Below, piece after piece: positions 31,343 to 41,000 of a DNA stretch of 64,000 nucleotides. The number at the start of each line of letters is the position of its first letter. Within the stretch, counting starts at the first letter, position 1. The notes beneath the pieces are model-generated. The model saw nothing but the letters and a program-made list of their open reading frames with translations, was not told the origin of the DNA and made no database searches. The position numbers and the translations under genes are program-made. This DNA is from Chthoniobacter sp. (lineage in GTDB: Bacteria; Verrucomicrobiota; Verrucomicrobiia; Chthoniobacterales; Chthoniobacteraceae). The stretch is from positions 1 through 64,000 of the forward strand of contig JAIOPH010000031.1 in the NCBI GenBank assembly GCA_021414005.1. Reading direction: 5' to 3'.

Positions 31343-31864
31343 TCACGCCCACGCTTCGAGCGAGCGTCCGGAAACCTGCGAATTCTCGCCGGTCGAGGAT
31401 TTCAGCGCATCCAGTGCGTGCTTCGCTTCGTAGGCCTGCTCTTCCTGCTTGGAAACCTTCCCATCCTGATCGGTATCCTTCGCGTCGTAAGTCTTGGTGG
31501 TGCCCGCCGTATCGCTCGATCCACCGGGAGGAGGGCCACTCGGTCTTCCGTGGCGGCCAGCTCCCTTGGGAGGCCCTTGGGCAATTGTCTTCTTGATATC
31601 GGCGAAAGCCTCCTTGGCGGCTTTCAGATCACCCGAATCGATAGCCTTGCTGAGAGCCTCGATTTTTGCGCTGAGCGGGTTTCCCGCCTTGGCGGCCCCG
31701 GGAGGCGCATTCTTCTCCAGTTGCGCCAAAGCCGCCTTCGCATCGGACAAGTTGCCGGAATCGAGGGCCGTGCCGAGGCTTTGAAAGGCCTGTTTCACTT
31801 TCGCAAAGGGATTGATCCCGCGTGTTCCGGAGAACGGATTACTGGTTGCTGAGGTGATTTGCAT
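31343..31864 (-). CDS. EF-hand-containing hypothetical protein
   Basis: A 173-residue protein without a signal peptide. The first 100 residues are helical and hold two related segments: KQAFQSLGTALDSGNLSDAK (about 25-44) and IEALSKAIDSGDLKAAKEAF (about 69-88), each built on a SG[ND]L[SK][DA]AK pattern. A Gly/Pro/Ser-rich linker follows, then one EF-hand loop DAKDTDQDGKVSKQEE near residue 130 that has all the acidic positions for calcium. It converges on the CotH gene, which also has an EF-hand. The protein family is not recognised beyond these parts. Confidence 0.7.
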   Translation of the reverse strand: MQITSATSNPFSGTRGINPFAKVKQAFQSLGTALDSGNLSDAKAALAQLEKNAPPGAAKAGNPLSAKIEALSKAIDSGDLKAAKEAFADIKKTIAQGPPKGAGRHGRPSGPPPGGSSDTAGTTKTYDAKDTDQDGKVSKQEEQAYEAKHALDALKSSTGENSQVSGRSLEAWA

Positions 31865-32263
31865 ATCGGTCTTTGCTTTCAGAGTTATTGAGGCGGCTAC
31901 GAATGCTATCGGCGATGGCCTGCAAAAATTTTAGCACTTTCGGTTCCACATGGGTGTCCGTGCTCAAATGCTTTTGAAAACGGGGCGACCGCTGGCAGCG
32001 GGGTTCCCTCGTTTCCCTCGTTCCGTGGTTGTCGCCTCAGTTTTCGCTCCTCGTGCCGAAGCTGGCCTTCGGCACGCGCACTCCCGCAAGCTGAGCTTCC
32101 CTGCAGCGCATTCCGAAGTGGAACTTCGGAACGAGAGGAAAAAGCATAACGGGACAGACACCTTATCCCCTCCCGCTGCCGTCAACGTCGAGGGCGGCGT
32201 CGGGTTGTCCGCCGCTGGCAGCGTTCCTGCTTATTCCCGGCCCGGGTAGTAGCGCGACACATT
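31865..32263. other. intergenic region with decayed palindromic repeats, no gene seen
   Basis: About 400 bases between two minus-strand genes. No coding frame looks convincing. The middle holds two strong palindromes (annotated separately) and a GGGACAGACACC segment near 32150. A related GGGACAGATAC lies near 34952. Such segments occur beside REP-like elements. Confidence 0.5.
32052..32131. repeat. REP-like pair of palindromes
   Basis: Two perfect hairpins share the core CCGAAG / CTTCGG. The first has a ten-base stem (CGTGCCGAAG at 32052-32061, CTTCGGCACG at 32067-32076; loop CTGGC). The second has an eight-base stem (TTCCGAAG at 32111-32118, CTTCGGAA at 32124-32131; loop TGGAA). A weaker AAGC/GCTT stem lies between. 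Paired palindromes with five-base loops resemble REP/BIME elements. No REP-associated transposase is in the window. Confidence 0.6.
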
Positions 32264-33295
32264 TCAGCGACGCCGGTCGATGAAATCCTCGGGGTTCAAT
32301 AGCCGATTTGTTTCGTCATCCTGGCCGGGCTCCGGATACTGAAAGAGACGGTGCAGGCATCGGGCAGTCCAGACCGGAATGATTCCCCAAAGCCTTCTGG
32401 AGGCATTGGCCTGCATCGATTTGCGCAGGATCTCCTGCAAAAGCGACTCCGTCTCTGGATTGTGCGACCCCGAATCGCAAACAGCCCTGAGGGCCACGAA
32501 AATCGGAGTTTGCATTGGCATCTCGTTGATCTCGATCATTCGCTGGGGTTGGTCGCCTTGAAACTCCGCTTCACCGGACCATTTCCGCACCAATTGCAAC
32601 AGCGGGATGACTGCGCGCTCGCCAAAGCTCGTCAAGTGCTCGATGGCGTGACGTGGCGCGAGGAACGACCAGTCCGATTGGGATTCCTCTCCGGAAGCCA
32701 CGCGATCCAGGACCTGAATCCAATGCGCGATCTGGCCGTCGTCACCTTTTGAAGACACGCCGTCGGCCAACTGCTTTAGGTAGGCGTCCGATCCGTCGTC
32801 CGGTTGGTTAGACCAACCATAGCGGCCATCTTGTTCCTCAATCACCAGGATGCAGTCTTTGGCCAGCGAAAGCGTGTCGAGGTCGCCATCCTTGCGGGCG
32901 CCAGTCAAAGCTTCCTGGAGCATCACTCCAAAACATGCGGCGACCTCCTGGTCTCCCGCACTCGGACCGAGGGATTTCATGGTTCCATCCGCCAAGGTCA
33001 ATGCGAGCGGCGAGTCCCCCTCGCGCCAATCGGCGTAAGCCTTCCACCAGTCCGGGAACTCGGTGGCGTTCTGTTTGATATAGAAATTCCATTCGCCGTC
33101 GGGTTTCGCCTCCGGACGAGTATCAAACACCACGGCGACCCAACCCGCCTGATCGAATTGGTATCCGATGGTGATCTGGGTAATGGGATCATTTCCTTTC
33201 CCCGGACCGCGATGGTGCGCCGCGCGGTATTCCCGCGCTCGTTGCTTCAGGTGTTCGCGCACCTTCCGGGAGTCTTTCAGTAAATCGAGTTGCAT
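32264..33295 (-). CDS. hypothetical protein, unknown family
   Basis: A 343-residue soluble protein with no signal peptide or membrane segment. The N-terminal part is rich in aromatic residues (IGYQFDQAGWVAVVFDTRP, EWNFYIKQNATEFPDWWKAY, residues about 43-95). The middle has SLAKDCILVIEEQDGRYGW. The C-terminal half is helical and may be an armadillo/HEAT-like bundle. I recognise no family. Codon use and GC are lower than in the core genes, and the surroundings (REP-like repeats, pseudogene, nucleotidyltransferase pair) suggest an accessory region. It starts with ATG at 33295. Confidence 0.6.
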   Translation of the reverse strand: MQLDLLKDSRKVREHLKQRAREYRAAHHRGPGKGNDPITQITIGYQFDQAGWVAVVFDTRPEAKPDGEWNFYIKQNATEFPDWWKAYADWREGDSPLALTLADGTMKSLGPSAGDQEVAACFGVMLQEALTGARKDGDLDTLSLAKDCILVIEEQDGRYGWSNQPDDGSDAYLKQLADGVSSKGDDGQIAHWIQVLDRVASGEESQSDWSFLAPRHAIEHLTSFGERAVIPLLQLVRKWSGEAEFQGDQPQRMIEINEMPMQTPIFVALRAVCDSGSHNPETESLLQEILRKSMQANASRRLWGIIPVWTARCLHRLFQYPEPGQDDETNRLLNPEDFIDRRR

Positions 33296-33665
33296 TGGTG
33301 GAATGAACGAAGCGGGGACAAAATGGTGAAACGGACTCCAGAGATGGGAAGCGGATATACCGACCTCATGTCGGAGAATTTATCCGGCCCAGTTTCACCG
33401 CCAAGCTCGAACTTCCCTCGTGAGCACGCTCTGGCCCCAGTGGGTACACGGAGCAGAGGTGGATAAATGGGGGGTTCTCGTGGGCAGGCGGGGCGGGCTC
33501 TCTGTAAAGTGGGGAAGGCTGGTGGTTTTCAGCCTCTCGTTCCCAAAGTTAGCGCAGCGCTTTGGGAAGCGACGTGTGCGGCACTACCTCACGAGAAGCT
33601 GGAGCGTCGCAAACAAGTGCGTGACCAAGCGGAAGCGCAGGAGCTTGGGCACACGGCGGAAAGGT
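33296..33665. other. gene-poor spacer of about 370 bases
   Basis: No convincing gene is seen. A small CCGAC / GTCGG stem lies at 33360-33374, upstream of the hypothetical gene on the minus strand, and a longer palindrome lies at 33540-33568. A plus-strand open frame begins at 33420 but has no recognisable protein features and runs antisense to the next genes. Confidence 0.5.
33540..33568. repeat. nine-base perfect palindrome
   Basis: TTCCCAAAG (33540-33548) is matched by CTTTGGGAA (33560-33568) around an eleven-base loop that includes GCGCAGCG. It lies downstream of the DUF6036-like gene on the minus strand, so it may act as a terminator for it, or it may be another REP-like element. Confidence 0.4.
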
Positions 33666-34229
33666 TCATGGCCCGTTCTTGGCCAGGTGAAGAACATGCG
33701 GCTGCGCCGCGCGGAAGGAGGCGTGAATTTCGGGTATGTCGGGAATGCGCGCCTGCGCAATGGCCGTGCGGATCGCTGCCGCATCAAGGGTGGCGGCGTG
33801 AATGAGAAAAGCCGCATCGGCCATATCCTGCGGGTCCAAGCCACGCATCATTTTTGTGAGCAGGAGATCGAGAGCGTGGGGGCGGAAAATGCGCAGGTGC
33901 CGCAAATCGGTCATGGGGATGGGAACGAGATCCTCCAACCATGTGGGCCGCAGGATCACCTGGCTCTCCTCGAAGAGGTGGGTGAGGTAGAGGCCAGCGG
34001 GTTCGAGCGAACGGTTCGTGGCTTCGAGCGCATCCCAGAACGCGGCGTCCGAGTCGAGATTGGCCGACTGGGCGGCGGGGAGGATGGCGTCCACGTCAAG
34101 GGAGAGGGTGGCTTCTGTGGGGGGCGGTTGGAAGCCGAGGGCGAGGGCGGCCCGGCCATAGAGGATGAGATCGGTGGGACTCGCGAGGTGCGAATCCAAG
34201 GCGCGAAGGATGGTCTCTGCGTGGATCAT
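33666..34229 (-). CDS. DUF6036-like nucleotidyltransferase, possible toxin partner
   Basis: A 187-residue protein that resembles the minimal-nucleotidyltransferase DUF6036 family, related to AbiEii/MNT-type toxins. It shows LILYGRAALALGFQ (residues 21-34), where other members have a GGxAxxL motif, then LSLDVDAILPA with two Asp in the D-x-D position, and FRPHALDLLLTKMMRGLDPQDMADAAFL, the segment with the conserved Lys and Asp. The Gly-Gly of the family motif is Tyr-Gly here. It overlaps the upstream gene by four bases (ATGA), which suggests co-translation as in toxin-antitoxin pairs. Confidence 0.65.
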   Translation of the reverse strand: MIHAETILRALDSHLASPTDLILYGRAALALGFQPPPTEATLSLDVDAILPAAQSANLDSDAAFWDALEATNRSLEPAGLYLTHLFEESQVILRPTWLEDLVPIPMTDLRHLRIFRPHALDLLLTKMMRGLDPQDMADAAFLIHAATLDAAAIRTAIAQARIPDIPEIHASFRAAQPHVLHLAKNGP

Positions 34230-34762
34230 GCCAGGCTCGGTAACTGCGGCCTGATCCAGCGGGAAGCGGGGGACGGGGAGGAGCCGGGGCGGGTCTTGGC
34301 CGCAAGCGCGGCGAAGCGAGAGGGGTGTGGCATGACGCCCGGCGGCGGTGGGGCGGAGGGCGGCAGCGCAGCGGTGAGTCCCTGCCAGAAGGGATTGGCC
34401 GGCTCGGCGACCTGCCCGGCGGACGCGATATAGCGCAAGGGAACGACCGCCTGTTCGAGGATGGCCAAGCGGACCAGACGACGGGGATCATTGCCCCGCG
34501 CGGCGAGCATGGCGGCGGCGAGGCGAAGCCGCTGCGGATCCCAGGGGAGAGCCGGATGCATCAAGGCAATGGCCAGGTCTTCGTTGGAAAAATCAGGCTC
34601 CCGGAAAATCGCCCCCGCATCCCTGCGCGGATAGTAACGGCAGCCGCGCTGCCAGGCCAGAGCCTCCAAGGCTGCGGAGGTACCCAAACCCAGTCGGCGC
34701 GCCCTCTGCAAAAGCAGTGAGCGATGCGGCGTAAAGCCAAGACGATGAGCGAAGGTGTCCAT
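34226..34762 (-). CDS. hypothetical protein paired with the DUF6036-like gene
   Basis: A 178-residue soluble protein when started at ATG 34762; an in-frame start three codons earlier (34771) is also possible. The N-terminus (MDTFAHRLGFTPHRSLLLQR) and LGTSAALEALAWQRGCRYYP are helical. No HTH motif is certain. The last 45 residues are Pro/Ser/Ala-rich and look disordered. I do not recognise the family, but its four-base overlap with the nucleotidyltransferase suggests it is the cognate partner, possibly an antitoxin or a regulator. Confidence 0.55.
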   Translation of the reverse strand: MDTFAHRLGFTPHRSLLLQRARRLGLGTSAALEALAWQRGCRYYPRRDAGAIFREPDFSNEDLAIALMHPALPWDPQRLRLAAAMLAARGNDPRRLVRLAILEQAVVPLRYIASAGQVAEPANPFWQGLTAALPPSAPPPPGVMPHPSRFAALAAKTRPGSSPSPASRWIRPQLPSLA

Positions 34763-34801
34763 GACGACCATCCGAGGCTACTTCTTCGCCGCGAGGCGGT
34801 A

Positions 34802-34942
34802 AAGCCTCACCGTGAACCGCTGGTGGGCCATGCTCTTCGGCACCGGCATCGTCAAGACCGCCAACAATTTCGGCTCTTAGGCCGGCCCGGCCACCCCGAG
34901 CTGCTCTACTGGCTCGCCGCCGACTTCACGCGCGACTTGTAA
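34802..34942 (+). pseudogene. remnant of a DUF1553 (PSD1) gene
   Basis: The bases encode, in one frame, SLTVNRWWAMLFGTGIVKT and an in-frame stop soon after, and then in another frame GRPGHPELLYWLAADFTRDL followed by a stop. Together these match the DUF1553 motif of the intact gene at 55598, which reads VNRFWQEIFGTGLVKSAADFG and HPALLDWLAVDFRDHG. The piece is broken by a frameshift near 34875 and lacks everything else, so it is a decayed copy. It sits 65 bases upstream of the giant gene and marks a past rearrangement. Confidence 0.8.
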
Positions 34943-35006
34943 CTATAAAGGGACAGATACGAATGGCACTCAGCAATCCAGACGATGGCGGGCGGGGTTC
35001 CTGCTG

Positions 35007-38000
35007 ATGGATTTCCTCTCATTCGTGCGAGCCACCACCCGCGCGCCGCACCACCTGCCCATGTCCCGCCGCCCACTTCTGCTCGAAACTTTCGAGGATC
35101 GCATCCTCTGCAGCGCCGCGCCCAACGTCACCCTCTCCGCTCCCGCCACGGCGAAGATCGGCGACACCGTCAGCGTCACCGCGACCTTTGACAACACCGC
35201 CGGAACGAACCCCGGCTTTGCGCCCTACATCGACGTGGTCGCGGACAAAACCGGCGCGGATGGCGACGACGGCCTCACCTTTCAGGGCGCGACCTATCTC
35301 GGCGCAAATGTGACCTCGACCGTGCTGACCTTCGACGCGCTCGGTCACGCCACGCATCCGCACGCGAAAGACGCTTCCGGCAACGCGCTCGTGATCTCCG
35401 CACCGTCCGGCTACGGCGCGGGCGATCAGCTCATCGTGCTCCAACTTCCGTTCGGGTCGTTCACCCCGCAGCAACCGGGCGCGGCGGTGAATCTGAGCTT
35501 CGCCATGAGCAACCTCGCGGACGTGGGCACGCCGCTCCAGCTCAGCGCGAAAGGCGGGTTCCAATACGGCAACGACGCGCTCGACAACCCCGCGACCGAT
35601 CCCTCGATCGTCGATGCCAGCTACGCGAACGCGAGCGTGACGCCGTCGCTTTTCACGCTGACCAAAACCTACCTCGGCCCCGAAAACGAAACCGCGACCG
35701 GTCCGAACTATCTCCGCCAGTATCAGATCGACGTGGACATCGCCGAGGGACAGACGATTTCCAGTCTCGTCCTGTCGGACCTGCTGCCGGCCAGCATGCA
35801 GTTCTTCACCGACGGCACGCATCCCGTGGAGGTTTTGAAAAACGGTGTCGCCACCGGTTCCACCTCCACGAGTACGCCGAGCACGACCACGCCGGGCGGC
35901 ACGCTTTCCCGCACGCTGACCACGAGCGTGACCGGCGACGCCACGGGCGCGGCGGACGCCACGCTGCGTTTTTGGTACTACGTCCCGCGCATTGATTCCT
36001 CGAGCGCGGTCATCGTCAACGCGACCAGTGGCAACGACGCCACCGCGCTGAACAACGCCTCGACCAGCGGCTCGTGGACGCCCATCGACAGCCGCGACGG
36101 CTCGGGCATCGCCGTTTCGCTCAACCCCGCCGGCGCGGAGCACACGCTGACCGCGAAATCCATCGCCACACAAAAGAGCGTCGCCATCGTGACCGACACC
36201 GGCGCAGCGGGCGCGACGCCCGGCGACACGCTCGAATACACGATTCAGGTCCAGATCTCGGACTACTTCGCGTTTCAAAACCTCACGCTCACCGACCTCT
36301 TCTCGGACGGCCAGCGGCTCGACGGCACGTTCACGCCGACCTTCACTTTTACCGAGCACGGCACGACCTCCGCGGCCGCGGTTTTCAACGCCGCCAACTA
36401 CACCTCGACGCTCAACGCCGACAACAATCCCGCCACGCCCGCGACCGACGGCTCGACCACCATCGCCTTCGATCTCTCCGCAGAAATGGTCACCCGCGGC
36501 TTCGACGCGAAGCTCATTGGCGGCGGCATCCCGAATGGTGGCACCGGCGCCGGCCCGCTGCCGAACAACCCGGCGCTGCCTTTCGGCGCGACCACCGCGA
36601 CGATCACTTTCCGCACGATCATTCAGGACAAATTCAGCGACACCTTTCCCAGCGGCGACGCCGACGTGAACGCGCGCGACGTGCTGACCAACGACGTGAC
36701 CGTCAACGGCGACCTGCTCCAGGTGAACAACGTCACCACGCTCACCGGCCAGAGCGAGGCGGACACTTCCGCGGCGTCCGTCGCGATCGTGAATACGACC
36801 ATCGCGAAAACCATCTACGCGGTGAACGGCGCGGCGCCCGTCATCGGCGCGAATGGCACCGTGCTCATCTCGCCGGGCGACAGCGTGACCTACCGGCTGA
36901 CTTTCACCGTGCCGACCGGCGACGTGGAAAATCTCACGCTCGCCGACTACCTGCCGCTCCCCGTTTTCAACGCGACCACAGTCACGACTTTCCAAGACGT
37001 GATCAGCGCCGGATCGCCCGCCGCCGGCTTCGCAAAATTCGGCCCGAGCGAAACGCTGCGCGCCGCGCACGGCAGCGCGCCAACGATCACCACGAACGCC
37101 GCGCAAAACACCGTCACCTTCAACTACGGGACGACCAACGACGCCACGAACACGGCGCGCACCGTGGACATCCTCTTCACCGTCACGGCGAGCAACGAAC
37201 CCTTTGCCGACGGACTTTTCCTCACGAATCAGGTCCGCGTTTCCGAAAACAACACGCAGCAGCCGGCGACGACCGTGACCTCCGACGCGATCATCCAGGT
37301 GCAACTCCAGGAGCCGTCGGTCGCGGCGATTCAGAAAGGCGTGGTCGGCTACGAAACTACCGGGCTGACCCTCGGCGGGATCGCCTTTGCCAATCCCGGC
37401 GCGGCCTCCACTTTCACCGGCACCGTCGCCAACAACGCCCAAGCCGCGGCCATCGGCGCGAGCAATCTCCTCGGGCTCGTCGATGCAGGCGACACGGTGC
37501 GTTACGCGATCGTGCTGCAAAACACGGGGAGCAGCGATGCGTTCGACGTGGCGATCAGCGATCAGGTGCCTTCCGACTACGTGCTGCCCGGAGCCATCGC
37601 CGGGCTGAATCTCACCGTGCGCCACGGCGACGGCACACTCGTGAATCCGGCGGACTACGTGACGACCTACAACAACGCCACGGGCGCGTTCACGGTCACT
37701 TTCACGGACAACTACTCCGCCGGAAACACCGGCTCCGACGTGCAGCAGGGCGTGCTCAGCCGCGGCTACAATGCCGAGACCGGCGCGGCCGTGACGAACG
37801 GCTCGAACACGCTCGTCATCACCTACGACGTGACTTTGAAGACGGGCACGCCGCACACGCGCTCGACGATCACAAACACCGCCGCGCTCACCAACTACGC
37901 GGGCGCAGATGGCGGCACCGATTTCACCACCACCGACCCGACCGATACCGCCGCGGTGCAGCTCGTCGCGCCGACCATGACCAAAGTGCTGACCGGCACC

Positions 38001-41000
38001 GAAATCACCACCGGCAACAACAGCGCCACGCAAGCGGTCGTCGGTGAACTCGCGACCTACACGCTCACCGTCACCGTGCCCGACGGCACCACGCCCGCCG
38101 CGCAAATCGCCGACACCCTCGACGCGGGGCTGGCCTTTGTGGATGTGGTCAGCGTCACGCTTTCCGGCGGCGTCACCACGGCGAATACCGTCGGCACCGG
38201 CACCGCACCGGGCAACGTCACCATCGGCGGTAGCGGGCGGAATCTGAACTTCAACTTCGGCACGATCACGAACTCCAACGACACCGGCGCGGCGGAGACG
38301 ATCACCATCGTTTATCGCGCCGTGGTGCTCGACATCCTCGGCGTGCAAAATGGCACGCTGCTGAACAACTCCGCCGTCTTCTCCGCGCAATCCACCGACC
38401 AGCCCGGCGGCTCGCCGCAGAACTACAACCTCGCCGCGGTGTCCGCGAACAACCTCACCGTCATCGAGCCCGCGCTCGCCGTGACGAAAGGCGTGGCCAG
38501 CGCCATCGGCGGACCTTTCAACTCCACGCTGACCGGTGTGGATGCGGGCGACGCGGTCTTTTACCAAATCCAAATCACCAACGCTGGCGGCCAGCCCACC
38601 GCGTTTGACCTCTACCTCAGCGACACGCTGCCCGCCGCGCTCACCGGTTTGAGCATCGCCAGCGTTTCCACGAGCGGCTTTGGCAGCGCGCCGGTCGCAG
38701 CGGACTTCCAGATTTCCGGCGGTGTGCTGAGCATCGACGGCGGCGGCCCGCTCGCGGGAAACATCGACGTGCCCGCCGGAGCGACGCTGACCATCATCGT
38801 CCAGGGCGCGCTCGCCTCCACCGTGCAACCCACGCAGACGCTGGCCAATACCGCGACGATTCGCTGGAGCAGCATGGATGGAAGCGTGGGCACACGCTCG
38901 AGCTACAACGCCTCCTCGACCGAGCGCGACGGTGGTTCGCTTACCCCGCTGGCCGGCGTGAACGCCAGCACCGACGGCCTGATTCTCGACAACTACGCTG
39001 GGACAACTTCGAGCGCGACGGTCACGATCCTGAGTCCCACGCCGGTGAAAACGATCGACGCGACTTCGGAGGCGAGCACCGGCGCGGTCGCCAGCGTCGA
39101 GCGCGTGGCGGTCGGCGAAATCGTCCGCTACCGGCTGGTCTGGCAGATTCCCGAGGGCACCTCGAACAGCCTCGCGTTCACCGACCAGTTGCCCAGCGGC
39201 CTGCAGTTTCTCAATGACGGCACGGCCACGCTGGCCTTCGTCTCGTCGGGCGCAAACATCAGCTCTTCCATCGGCGCGATCGGCACCAGCGCGAGCGTGT
39301 CCGGCGACGAAACGACGCTCAGCACGATCAATCCGCAGTTCGTCATCCCCGGCGCGCAGATCACCAATGGGCCGTTCGGCGACGGCACCGATCCCGTTTT
39401 CAACCTCGGGAACGTGGTCAACCCGGACAGCGACGCGAATCAGGAGTTCGCGGTCATCGAGTTCAACGCCGTCGTGCTCAACGCCACCGCCAACCAGCGC
39501 TTTGATAACGCTGGCGGCACCGACACGGGTGCGGTGAACCGTGACAACACCGTCCGCGTGACCACGAGCACGAGTTCGCAAACTTCCGCCGTCGTGACCG
39601 TGCGCGTCGCCGAGCCGGCGATCACGAACGTGGCGAAGTCCGTCTCCGCCGGGCCGTACGACGCGGGCAACGTCCTCACCTACACCGTCACGTTTTCCAA
39701 CGTGAACGACGCGAATGCGGCACCCGCTTTCGACGTGGTGATGACCGACGCGCTGTCCGCGTCGTTTTTCGACACCGTGACCTTCGTCTCCGCCACCGCG
39801 AGCGGCGCGGGGGCGGTCACGGGGCTCGGCGGCAGTGCGGCGGGAAACACAATCACCGTGAACGCGGCGTCGATGGCTCCGAACTCGACGGTCACCGTCG
39901 TGTACACCGCGCGGCTCGTCACCGGCATCCAGGCGAACCAGGCCGTCACGAACACCGCGAACGTCACTTACACCAGCCTGCCCGGAACCGGCACCGCGCT
40001 CGACGACGGCGTGGCTGCGACCACGAACAGCACGCCCGGCGCGGTGGGTACCGCGACCGGTGAGCGCACCGGCAGCGGCGGCGCGGGTGCCGATGCCTCG
40101 GTGCTGAACAACTTCGCCGACTCGGCCTCCGCCGCTCTTAACGTCACCACGCCGACGCTCGACAAAACTTTCCAGGACGGCGCGCTCAGCGCCGACGATA
40201 CCAGCGTCGCGAGCACCACCGGCGCGAATGTCGTGATTGGCGAGCAGGTCGTTTACGACATCCTCGTGACGCTGCCCGAGGGCCTCACGCGCACGCTCAA
40301 TGTCATCGACGCCGTGCCCGCCGGGCTGCGCATCGACGCGCTGCAAATCCTCACCACGGCCGCGGCGTCACCGCTGCTCGCGCAGGATTTCAATGGAAGT
40401 TTTGGCGCTGTGCCGACGCTCGGCTCGGCGTTCACGGGCGCGGGAAATCTCACGCTCAGTTTCGGCGACACCACCCTCGCCGCGGACAATGTCGACACCA
40501 ACAACAGCTTCGTCATCCGCCTGACCGGCACCGTGCTCGACATCGCGGGCAACCAGTCCGCGGTCACCCGAGGCAACACCGCGACGCTGCAATATCGCAA
40601 CCCCAACACCGGCTCGACCTCGACCGTCACCGACGGCACGCCGGCGAATGATCCCGTCGTCACCGTCGTCGAACCCGCGCTCACGATCAGCAAATCCGTG
40701 AGCGCGCCCGCGCCCGATGCGGGCGACACGATTAGCTACACGATCACGCTCACGAACACCTCCGGCGAGACCGCCTACGACGTCGCGCTGAGCGACCTGC
40801 TGCCCGCCGCGTTCAGCAGTCCGAGCATCACTTCGGTCACGCAAAGCGGAGCCGGCTCCATCTTCGTCAACGGCGTCGCCGCCACGCCGATCGCGGACAC
40901 CGACATCGTCATCTCCGGCAGCACGCTGCAATTCGCGGGCGGATCGAACATCGACATCCAGACCGGCGTCACGCTCCAGATTGTCGTCACCGGCACCGTC

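Noticed and set aside
31950..32249. A 99-codon plus-strand frame in the REP-like region.
   Set aside because: It is made of palindromic repeat sequence and has no protein-like features.
33420..34433. A 337-codon plus-strand frame opposite the nucleotidyltransferase pair.
   Set aside because: Gly/Arg-rich with no motifs; the minus-strand pair has overlapping start and stop codons and recognisable motifs.
35019..40346. A 1775-codon open frame antisense to the giant gene.
   Set aside because: Its composition (Arg, Gly, Val, Asp) is the mirror of the Thr/Ala-rich repeats and it shows no domains. The same applies to the antisense frame at 43425-49418.
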